Source of the DNA: Baffinella frigidus
Taxonomy: Eukaryota > Cryptophyceae > Cryptomonadales > Baffinellaceae
Length of the DNA stretch: 14,453 nt
NCBI GenBank assembly: GCA_026770585.1
Contig: MU646356.1
Location: forward strand, 261,133-275,585
Direction of reading: 5' to 3'
The translations under genes were made by a program, and so were the position numbers. Positions 6,710 to 14,199 of the stretch are shown one piece after another. How positions within the stretch are numbered: the first letter of the stretch is position 1; every line of letters begins with the position of its first letter. The notes under the pieces were generated by a model. It searched no databases, had not been told where the DNA came from, and was given only the letters and a program-made list of their open reading frames with translations.

Positions 6710-9700
6710 TCAGGATGCAGACTTGCATCGACACACTGCGAGTGGCGAGGGAGACCGTACCACCCGTGGTACGGTCTCCCTCATGTTCACAAGCGAGCGA
6801 CATGAGGGGAGTTGGGGGGGGAGGAGCGTACCAGCAGAGACAGTGGCGAAGGTGTTGCGGGGGAGGTTCATGATGATTGGCGCCACGGCTTCCCACATCG
6901 TCATCACGCCTGCGTGCAGCCAACGGATTCAGGGGTCATGGTTTAGGGTGTAGGTTTTAGGGTTCAAGGTTTGGGGGCAGGCATCAGGAACACTGACCGC
7001 TCAACATCCCTTCCCGGCCAACATTTCTGCGAGGATCCTCACTTCACGCGGTGTGTTCGAACCATCGAGAAAAGGGGGCATCACCGTGAGAGATGAGCCC
7101 GGCGAGCGCAGTGGGGTTGGTGCGGAGCTCGCGCATGAGCCTGTTGGCCAGGTCCGCGCCCATTGGAGGCGCCAAGGGCGTCAGGATCTCGACCGCGTCG
7201 AGTCGTGCCTCCCACACCTGGTGTAGGGTTTAGGGATTAAGGTTTCAGGCAGGTTGGGGCATGTTTAGGTTCAGGGAAGACCAGGTACACGTCACGGATG
7301 TATGCCGAAACGCATCAAGGCACCGACCGTTTCACGAGAGCGTCTCTCGAGTTACACGGCAGCATTTCTCATGTCTTCCCCAGGAAGGGGCGCCTGCCAA
7401 ACCCCAAACCTTAATGGCCACGCGCCTCACTCCATCCGGCCCTAGAGTGGGCGGGACAAGACGCCATGCCAAGGTGTGAGGGCGAGACAAGATGGGAGGG
7501 CGACTAACCGGTCCGAGCTGGCGCAGAAGCTGCTGAGGCTCAGGACGATCGGCAGGGTTGCGCCGCAGCATCGGGTCCAGGATCGCCAGGATTGGTTCCA
7601 GTGCGGGGTCCTGTCGTCGGAGGTTGGGGTTGAGGGTTGAGGGTTGAGGGTTCAACGGCAATTTGCGGTTGAGGGTTGAGGGTTCAACGGCGATTTACCC
7701 CTGGGTGGGGGGTCTGTTCCTCGTGAGGCAGTTGGGAGTGTGTGGGGTAAGGGCGGAGGTATGCGTGTGTGTTGCGTAAGACAAGCGTGGGTAGGGAATC
7801 ATGTGGAGGGTTGCGTAAGGCCTGTGGGGGTTGGTGGTGTGTGTGGGAGGGGGTGGGGTGGGGGGGGTTCACAAATATTAAAATGGTTCTTATATAACAG
7901 ATGTCGGGTCAGGGGAAAGTGTGGTGGTGGACCTGCATGGCGCGCGCCTCCCAAGTGGTCTCATCCGCAGTGTCTCCTTTCGCGCGCTGGTTGATCCACC
8001 GCCGCAGGTTCCAGTCAACCTGTACCAGAGACAATTGTTACGACAGGCCTCGCACGAGATGAGGAAACTCTCACGAGAGGCCACGCGCGAGACGAACTAA
8101 TAGGGTGCAGGGTTCGGACGAACTGATAGGGTGCAGGGTTCGGACGAACTGATAGGGTTCAGGGTTCGGACGAACTAATGGGGTTCAGGGTTCGGACGAA
8201 CCAATAGGGTTCAGGGTTCGGACGAACTAATAGGGTTCAGGGTTCGGACGAACTAATAGGGTTCAGGGTTCGGACGAACTAATAGGGTCCAGGGTTCGGA
8301 CGAACTAATAGGGTTCAGGGTTCGGACGAACTAATGGGGTTCAGGGTTCAGAGTTCTGGGTTACCGCGGGGAGCTCGACGTCGATGATATCCTTGAGTAG
8401 TGAAGGGTTCTTCCCCAGAGAGGGAAGGAGCACGCGGAGGCATGTCACGCCTGCTGTGAATGTGTCGAACGACGTCGGTGCCATCATCTGGTGTGGGGTT
8501 TAGGTGTTTAGGTTTTGGAGGGGATGCCGCACGAGTACTCCCAGCAAGTACGCGCGGGTGAGAGTTAGACGGTGTCTGGTTGCTGAGACATTTGAAGTCC
8601 TCAAATGCCAAGAACAAACCGACCATCAACATTTTGGTTGGGGGGAATGCGTTGTGCCCCAGACGTGGGGTGGTGTTGTGGAATTCCGAGAGACGTAGGG
8701 TGATGTTGGGGGTTATTGTGAGATGTGGGGTGGTGGTGGGGAACTGTACGTCGACAAAAGCATCATGCTGGAGGGGAATACGTTGTGAAACGTGGTGTGG
8801 TGGCTTGGGCATTTGTAAGAGGTGGAGTGTTTGTGGGGTGGTGGTGGGTGCTGTACATCGACGCGAAGCTCAGGCGGAGCGTAGAGAGGGTCGATGGTCG
8901 CGTCGCGCAGGCCTCTGTTTTAGGGTTTAGGGTTTAGGGTTTAGGGTTCAGGTTTCAGGTTTTAGGGTTCTGCAGCCAGCCAATGAAATTGGACCACCTG
9001 TCAAGGCTCTTCTCTCGAATGCGTTCAGGTCTATGTTTAGATTGAATCGTTTTCACAAGTATCCACGATCGATTGAACATACGTTCAGATCGCATCGTTT
9101 TCTCAAGCAAGGTCTCTTGGAGGAGATTCAGAGGGGTGAAGAAGAAGAAGGAACAGCGTACCTGCGGACAGCCGAGGACATATCGGCGGCGCTGCCGAGA
9201 TCGATGAGCTTGATCGGACAGTCCTGGTCCTCCGGTACCACCTGCGGAACCACACCAGCGCATCAGACATCAGTCGAGGGCCCACGACCGTGATGGGAGT
9301 CACGATCGCTGGGGAAGGGCTCATTGCAACGCCCCGCGCATCTGACTGTGGCCGACCTTGCAGGGATCTCATTACTTCGCAGTCCTTATGGTGGTCGTTT
9401 GCCGCCAAGGTTCGCCGTCTTCAATCTGAACCAGTGCAACCCGCGAAACCACCCACCCCTAACCGTCTCCCCTGTACCAGAATGTTCTCGGGCTTGATGT
9501 CGCGGTGGATGAGGCCCTCGCGGTGGAGCTGGAGGATGCTGCAGAGAAGCTCTCCAAGAACCTTGACGAAGAGTGCTACACGCACGCGCGACTTCGGCTT
9601 CACGCCTCGGATGCCCATCACCTGCAACCCGCGAACATCTCTCGTCAGTAATCACATTGCAGGTCAACCTCTTCATATCTCTGGAGCTTTCTGCGCCAAC

Positions 9701-10574
9701 AAGACTCTGCAAATCCAATGTTTCGAACAGACGCAACTTGACACACACTACAGGAACGCAAGGCGTCTACCTCGCAACACATTCTGTCTGCCATGCCCAT
9801 TCAACGGTAACAAGCAATCGTCTTCAAGGTGAACCCCGCCCAACGAGGTTGCCCCCTCATGCGCGGGAAGGACATACCTCGTGGAGGGCAGCGGATGAGT
9901 CATCTGACGCGAGATAGTCGTCGAGCGTCGCTCCTTTCTCCCGCTTGAACACCAGCGCCTGTTCGACACATTCCTTCAGAATACCGCCGCGCCATGCTCT
10001 CGCGATTCATCGCGGAGTCCTGTCAACACCCCGCCCTCTCCGGTGGCTGCAATCGCTGGGGGAGGGTTCAATCTAATTCGGGCAGGCATCCCACCTGCTT
10101 GCGAGAGACCTCAGCGGGGAAGTCAGGGGAGTTGGGGATCCAGCAGGAGCCGATGAAAGCCGCCCAGCGGCGCCCGTGGTGCTCGGGGACAGCGTCGCGC
10201 AGCTTGCGGTTGAAGTGAAGCTCGTTCGCCAGCAGCTTCTCTGCAAACTCATCCTTGAACGCCACCTTCACCACCACCTCCTCCCCGCTGTCGTCCTGGC
10301 CGAAGTAGACGCACCCGAAGCCGCCCGCTGCGTCAGGCGTCGCCCAGTTCACGCGCAGGTCGCGCCCAGCCAGCATGAGCGGTGTGCGCCGAGACGCTAT
10401 CGCACTGGATGGTCGGCGTCCAGCGGTCAAGATTGGCGAGCGTGTGACGAAGGCCGCTGAGGCAGCCGGGGCCCGGAGGCTCGCACCCTGGGCGTCTGCG
10501 GTGTGGTGGAAGGCCGACGCGGCGGGGAGGGAAGCCATGACCAGCGCAGCGAGGGGGGTGAACCATCTTTGCAT
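6710..10574 (-). CDS. Plastid STN7/STN8-like Ser/Thr protein kinase, at least ten exons
   Basis: Exons, transcript order: 10574-10095, 9958-9878, 9621-9478, 9241-9162, 8914-8857, 8487-8365, 8019-7933, 7610-7509, 7217-7085, 6909-6832. All phases agree and give about 455 residues. MQRWFTPLAALVMASLPAASAF is a signal peptide ending in the ASAF motif of complex-plastid import, followed by an Arg/Ser/Ala-rich transit-like stretch. Kinase motifs: AAGGFGCVY (82-90), Lys103 in VVVKV, HRDIKPEN (226-233), DLG in place of DFG (249-251), DPLYAPPEL (APPE 274-277), SFDTFTAGV (287-295), LRRNPADRP. STN7/STN8-like features are GATLDDYL before the catalytic loop, LGSAADM after it, the DP-Y-PPE segment, and FDTFTAG followed later by VDWNLRRW. 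STN kinases phosphorylate light-harvesting or photosystem II proteins at thylakoids. The 3' end is open: reading on from 6832 reaches a stop at 6710-6712, or splicing continues. Confidence 0.82.
6747..6782. repeat. Perfect 17-bp hairpin, with an overlapping 9-bp hairpin at 6778-6808
   Basis: GAGGGAGACCGTACCAC, loop CC, then the exact reverse complement. The last five bases of its right arm also begin CCCTCATGT (6778-6786), which pairs with ACATGAGGG (6800-6808). The two stems are mutually exclusive. They lie at the 3' end of the kinase gene, in either its last exon or its last intron. Confidence 0.85.
7085..7217 (-). other. Exon 9 of the STN-like kinase: start of an unrecognised C-terminal extension
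   Basis: The exon encodes VWEARLDAVEILTPLAPPMG followed by an Arg-rich helix-like stretch and ALAGLISH. It begins in phase with the end of the kinase domain (LLRQLGP) and passes in phase 1 to exon 6909-6832 (VMTMWEAVAPIIMNLP). Together the two exons form a roughly 70-residue, mostly helical extension that I do not recognise. Confidence 0.7.
7618..7694. repeat. GGGTTGA array with a duplicated block in a kinase intron
   Basis: GTTGAGGGTTGAGGGTTCAA followed by CGGCAATTTGC recurs directly as the same block with CGGCGATTTAC, before the acceptor of exon 7610-7509 (antisense view). In transcript orientation it is CCCTCAA-rich. Confidence 0.8.
8091..8350. repeat. 26-bp minisatellite, ten copies, in a kinase intron
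   Basis: Units are GACGAACTAATAGGGTTCAG plus GGTTCG, with single-base variants (GTGCAG, GTCCAG, AATGGGG, CTGATA). Each unit contains two telomere-like GGGTTC words. The array fills most of the intron 8020-8364. Confidence 0.92.
8700..8862. repeat. Tandem duplication carrying the donor of kinase exon 5
   Basis: GGGTGGTGGTGGGGAACTGT then ACGTCGACA (8728-8756) resembles GGGTGGTGGTGGGTGCTGTA then CATCGACG (8836-8862). The second spans the end of exon 8914-8857 and its donor. The upstream word GGGAATGCGTTGTG / GGGAATACGTTGTG is duplicated as well. The intron thus holds a second donor-like site. Confidence 0.65.
8915..8971. repeat. TTTAGGG run abutting the 3' splice site of kinase exon 5
   Basis: In transcript orientation, CCCTAAA units end in CCCTAAAACAG, the acceptor of exon 8914-8857. 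The rest of this intron (to 9161) contains two ATCGTTTTC(A/T)CAAG copies and nothing else recognisable. Confidence 0.85.
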
Positions 10575-10886
10575 GGCAGGGAAAGCCTCCCTTGGTGGCG
10601 GTTTCAGGTTTCAGCCACAAAAGCTTTTTGCCCTTCTGCTTTATTTTCTTTTTAGAAATTTTCTACCGTTGAGCGCCACGAAGTTGGAATTGGAGCCATT
10701 ATCACAACTTTGGAGAATGAATTCAACTTTGATTTTGGGTACAAATTCCAAAGGTCGTGAGCCTCGAAAGTTGGGGGCTCATGACCTGTGGCCTCTTTTT
10801 CAGATATCGTGGGGCCGGGCCGAGGGGGAAGGTGGGAGAGGAGGGGCTCCTCGCCCCAAGTTCACATTTCCGCCTGATCAGGCGGG
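10575..10886. promoter_or_regulatory. Divergent promoter region between the kinase and the acidic-protein gene
   Basis: Only 312 bp separate two start codons pointing apart. The region is locally AT-rich (10630-10745). It has an 11-bp stem with one mismatch (GGTCGTGAGCC at 10753-10763, GGCTCATGACC at 10776-10786) and a perfect 16-bp palindrome CCGCCTGATCAGGCGG (10870-10885) ending two bases before the ATG at 10887. No clear TATA box is visible. Shared regulation is an inference. Confidence 0.6.
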
Positions 10887-13416
10887 ATGAGAACTCTCCC
10901 GCTGGCCCTTCTTTATGTGCTTCTCGCAGCGCACGCAGCGTCCCCCGAGATGCCGTTCACCACCGCCTCTCTGGGCAACTCTGCCATGCCGAGGGGATTT
11001 CTCCAGCTCCTTGCGGCACAGAACGTGGGGAAGCACGCGGGACGTGCAGGGCGCTGGGAGCTGCGGGGCGGCCGTGATTCCTCGGAGGAGGGCTCTGCAG
11101 AAGAAGAAAAAGGTGAAGGCAACGAGGAGGAGGAGGAGGAGGAGGAGATGCCCCAGCAGGGCGGCGGATCGGATGATTCGGATGGGTCGGACGTTCCGAT
11201 GGTGTGCTCAAAGAGGGGGATGGGGGCGGTCGACATGGACGAGGCAACCAAGGAGGAGCTCGCGTACACGCGAGCCCTGCGGATTGGCAACAGGGGGCTA
11301 TCGCACGACGAGCTCATTGATCGTCTCCCCGCGCTCCACGAGCATCTCGCGAACGCCTCTCTGCGCTCAACACTCTCAGAGGACCTCCGTGGAATGGGAT
11401 TTGAGCCAGGCGATGTTGACCACGCGCTCGGGGCCGTCCAGGAGCTGTCCGCCGTGCTCCGGGATCCCGGCGAGCTTAAAGAGTTCACGAGCGAGTGGTT
11501 GCAGCGCGACACCCGCAAGAGCGCGGAGGGCGGGGGGCACGTGGACCCGGACCGGCTCGCGGAGGCTGTGCGGGGGTTTGGGCGGAGCCTCGTCTCGCAG
11601 GGGAGGCTGAACCAGGGTGGCTACGTTGGGGCGAATGCTGAGGAGGAGGAGGAGGAGGTGGAGGAGGATGAGTTCGCTGGGCGACCACGCGCGAGGATTT
11701 GGGGGGAGGAGTACGTGCCTGTCACCCTGCCGGAGCTCGCGCAGGTGAAACCCCGAGTAGTTGACATGAAAGCATGGGGTTGTGGTTGCCTGTGCCTGGG
11801 TGTGAGGGTGGCGTGTGGCTCTGCTCGCTGGTTGGATCGACGCGTTGTGGACTTTCGTGTAGTTGAGATGAGTCGTGGTTGCCTGTGCCTGGTTGTGAAG
11901 GCGGCGGGTGGCACTGTTCGCCGATCTGGTGGATGCACTCTGATGCGCGTGGACTCCTGGTCGGTGTGCAGACACTGTACTGAGGTTCAGAGAGGCAGAC
12001 TTCATGATGGTTTGGACGTGCACCACCACCACCCTCGAGTCAAACGTCGAGTAGCAGCGAGTGGGAGCAGTGAGTGGGGGCAGACAGTGTACGTGCACAG
12101 TGATCTCACGGGCTGTCCCTATACACACATCGCAATCTCACGGACTGTCCCTGCACATACATCGCACGGAAGGTCCCTGCACACAAAACACGGACTGTCC
12201 CCGTACATCCAATGAACGTGTTGGCTGTCTGTGTGCAGCTGTTGAACCGGCAGGGGCTGGTGGCGAATGGGGAAGTGCCAGACGATGAGCTACCCGAGAA
12301 GCTTGGGATGCAGCCTCTCGCGGTCCTGACTGACGCCGAGCTCGCGCAAGTCAAGGTACCATAAACACCAACACGTTTACAACCTTAAACACCAAAACGC
12401 TTACAACCTTAAACACCAAAAGGTTTACACCCTAAACCTTAAACACCAAAACACCTAAACCTTACACACCAAAACCTTAAACACCATGAACCTCACAACC
12501 TCAAGCACCAAAACAAGGTACACCCTAAACCTCAAATACTAAACCCTAAACACCTACACCCTAAACCTCAAACACCAAAACCGCACACAGTATAGAGCTT
12601 GAAGTAGGCTTTAACACCGCACACCGGGTAAAGCTTGATGCGAGGTAGTAGAGGTCCTACACCCCAAACCTTAAACACCCAAACCGCACACAGTATAGAG
12701 CTTGAAGCTCCACGCCGGGTGGAGCTTGGCGCGGGGCTGTGTCGGTCCTCGGGGATGAGAATGCCAGCATCCAGAGAGTTTCTAGTTTCCCCAGAAAATA
12801 CTGGGTTTTTTTGGGGCATGTGCCCTGTCACCGGGATGGAGTGTGGCCTGTCACCGGGATGAAGTGCGTGCGTAGGACTGGAACCATCTTCCCTTAAACC
12901 CTCGACGGGTGAAGTCTGGACGGATTTATCCAAAGCAGTAGCACAGGGGTTAACCCTAAACCCTAAACCCTAAATCCTAAACGCTAAGCCCTAAAACCTA
13001 AACCCTAAACCCTAAACCCTAAACCCTAAACCCTCAACCCTAAACCCTCAACCAAAAACCCTAAACCCTAAAACCTGAACCCTAAACCCTAAACCTTAAA
13101 CCACAACCCCCAAACCCCGAACCCCGCACCCTAAACCCTAAACCCTAAACTCCAAACCCTAAACTCCAAACTCCAAACCCCAAACCCCAAACCCTAAACT
13201 CCAAACCCTAAACCGCAGGCGGACGCCGAGGATTTTGAGAATCAGGAGATGGTGGGTCCCGATGGGACCCGCGAGGGAGCGCGGAGGGCCACCACTGCAG
13301 CAGCAGCCATGAGTGGGGCTAAGGATGGGGTGTCGCGCGCGGAGGATGGAAAGGGGGGGGAGGAAGAGTCAGAGGAGGAGTGGAGCTCGGAGGAGAACTT
13401 GTACGACAGGTCTTAG
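10887..13416 (+). CDS. Acidic protein with N-terminal signal peptide, family unknown, three exons
   Basis: Exons 10887-11744, 12239-12355 and 13219-13416 join in phase 0 and end at TAG, giving 390 residues. MRTLPLALLYVLLAAHAA is a clear signal peptide, so entry to the ER (secretion, or possibly a complex plastid) is expected. An acidic Glu/Ser region (EEEKGEGNEEEEEEEE) follows. Next comes a helical middle (about 130-250) that includes EDLRGMGFEPGDVDHAL, reminiscent of the MGF loop of UBA domains. A second acidic patch (NAEEEEEEVEEDEF) and an acidic C-terminus ending SSEENLYDRS complete it. Exons 1 and 2 end alike (PELAQ-VK and AELAQVK). The frame of exon 1 stays open through most of intron 1, so intron retention would give a different tail ending near 12215. 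No enzymatic motif is recognised. The exon structure is well supported; the function is not known. Confidence 0.75.
11757..11945. repeat. Roughly 93-102-bp tandem duplication in intron 1 of the acidic-protein gene
   Basis: GTAGTTGACATGA / GTAGTTGAGATGA and GTGGTTGCCTGTGCCTGG (11782 and 11875) recur with small indels between copies. Both copies lie in the intron 11745-12238. Confidence 0.75.
12099..12213. repeat. Degenerate ~32-bp tandem repeat before an acceptor
   Basis: Four decaying units are built on ATCTCACGGACTGTCCCTGC then ACATACATCGC. They end about 25 bp before the acceptor GTGTGCAG at 12238. Confidence 0.75.
12356..12580. repeat. Degenerate C-rich telomere-like array (AAACACC/CCCTAAAC)
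   Basis: Units such as TTAAACACCAAAACG and ACCCTAAACCTCAAACACC begin immediately after the donor CAAG/GTACC. The array is more diverged than the one near the acceptor of the same intron. Confidence 0.75.
12581..12860. repeat. 103-bp direct repeat plus a 24-bp repeat inside intron 2
   Basis: CCGCACACAGTATAGAGCTT followed by GAAG occurs at 12581 and 12684, each followed by a related GGGT-GAGCTTG-GCG stretch. Further on, CCTGTCACCGGGATG occurs twice (about 12821 and 12848). All of this lies in the intron 12356-13218. Confidence 0.8.
12948..13215. repeat. Long CCCTAAA telomere-like array ending at the acceptor at 13218
   Basis: This is the purest telomere-like stretch in the window, with many exact CCCTAAA units mixed with CCCCAAA, CTCCAAA and CCTCAA. 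It ends as CCCTAAACCGCAG, the acceptor of the last exon. Confidence 0.92.
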
Positions 13417-13446
13417 GCCCTGCTTTCCCACCAGGCCTTATGATGT

Positions 13447-13680
13447 AAGGTTTAGGGTTTACGCGTGAAGCTTTACGCTATAGATTTCAACGTTGTAAGG
13501 ATTTAGGACGTGGTTCAGGGTTTAGGGTTTAGGGTTGAGGGTTTAGAGTTCAGGGTTGAACGACCTCGGTGGCGCGCAAGTGCTCCTCAATCGCCTTTTG
13601 GCGATTGGTTTTTAGGTTTAGGGTTTAGGGTTTTGGATTCAGGGTTTAGCGTTCAGCGTTCAGCGTTTAGCGTTTATCGC
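13447..13680. repeat. GGGTTTA telomere-like array downstream of the acidic-protein gene
   Basis: G-rich heptamers (GGGTTTA, GGGTTCA, GCGTTCA, GCGTTTA) flank a short unique piece (13559-13610). The decay from GGGTTTA to GCGTTTA runs left to right. Confidence 0.85.
13588..13607. terminator. 8-bp perfect hairpin followed by a T run
   Basis: CAATCGCC, loop TTTT, GGCGATTG, then GTTTTT. It lies about 170 bp after the stop of the acidic-protein gene. It looks like a factor-independent terminator, but in nuclear DNA that role is uncertain. It may act in 3'-end formation or be incidental. Confidence 0.35.
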
Positions 13681-13732
13681 CAGGCCGTCTGAGGTCTGTT
13701 CTCGCGAGAACCGAAACTTGGTGCGGGTGAGG

Positions 13733-14032
13733 GTCGCTCCTCGGGGATGAGCATGCCAGGATCTCATAGGAAAAAGGTTTTAATTTGAAACTTCCTGGCA
13801 ATGAAATTTGCTTCACGTAATGAGTTTTACTAGTAATATTCAAGCATTCGTGTTGTAATTTTTATTGAATCCATACGTTTTAAATTAAAACCGTTTTCCT
13901 AAGAGATCTTCTTCTTCTTCTTTACTACTCTCGATACAGGTCCTACATAGGCCCCGAAGCCCTGAGTTGAGTTGAGTGATACCATAGTCTATGAACCTTA
14001 CGGAACGAGCCCGCCTCCAGCATCCAGAGAGT
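13733..14032. repeat. Filled copy of a sequence whose uninterrupted form is at 12741-12779
   Basis: The uninterrupted copy reads GTCGGTCCTCGGGGATGAG, then AATGCCAG, then CATCCAGAGAGT. Here the left part ends at CCAG (13756-13759) and the right part resumes as CCAG (14017-14020) plus CATCCAGAGAGT. The intervening ~257 bp begins exactly with the MITE-like element. The CCAG on both sides may be a 4-bp target duplication. Confidence 0.65.
13760..13908. mobile_element. MITE-like element with ~32-bp terminal inverted repeats
   Basis: The left end GATCTCATAGG, then AAAAAGGTTTTAATTTGAAAC, matches the reverse complement of the right end (GTTTTAAATTAAAACC, then GTTTTCCTAAGAGATC) with three mismatches over about 32 bp. 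The element is 149 bp, AT-rich in a GC-rich setting, and has no ORF. A TA dinucleotide at each inner junction would also allow a shorter element with TA target duplications, as in Tc1/mariner-derived MITEs. Confidence 0.75.
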
Positions 14033-14199
14033 GCGGCCCGCGACCGAAACCGTGCACTGCAGACCCCAGCCCCCTGCTTCATCGGGGTGGCGGACACGTG
14101 TCTGTGTCCAGGTTTCTAAGAGCAGAGAAACATGAACCGTCTCTGAGAGCAGAAAAACGGAGACAGAACCCAGGTGCGCTCTCAGTCTCAGACGGGTGG

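Noticed and set aside
6531-6953. 140-residue plus-strand ORF
   Set aside because: It runs antisense across a phase-consistent kinase exon (6909-6832) and through a perfect hairpin, and has no recognisable motif.
8091-8350. CRISPR array
   Set aside because: The units are contiguous 26-bp repeats with no unique spacers, and they lie in a eukaryotic intron.
10375-10890. Plus-strand ORF of 171 residues opposite the kinase N-terminus
   Set aside because: It is the shadow of a GC-rich exon whose minus-strand reading has a signal peptide, Gly loop and catalytic Lys.
11376-12128. Minus-strand ORF of 250 residues over the acidic-protein gene
   Set aside because: It is an antisense shadow of Glu-rich coding sequence, with no motif and no start context. 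The plus-strand model has consistent splicing.
13885-14097. 70-residue minus-strand ORF
   Set aside because: It ends inside the MITE-like inverted repeat and has no motif; probably chance.
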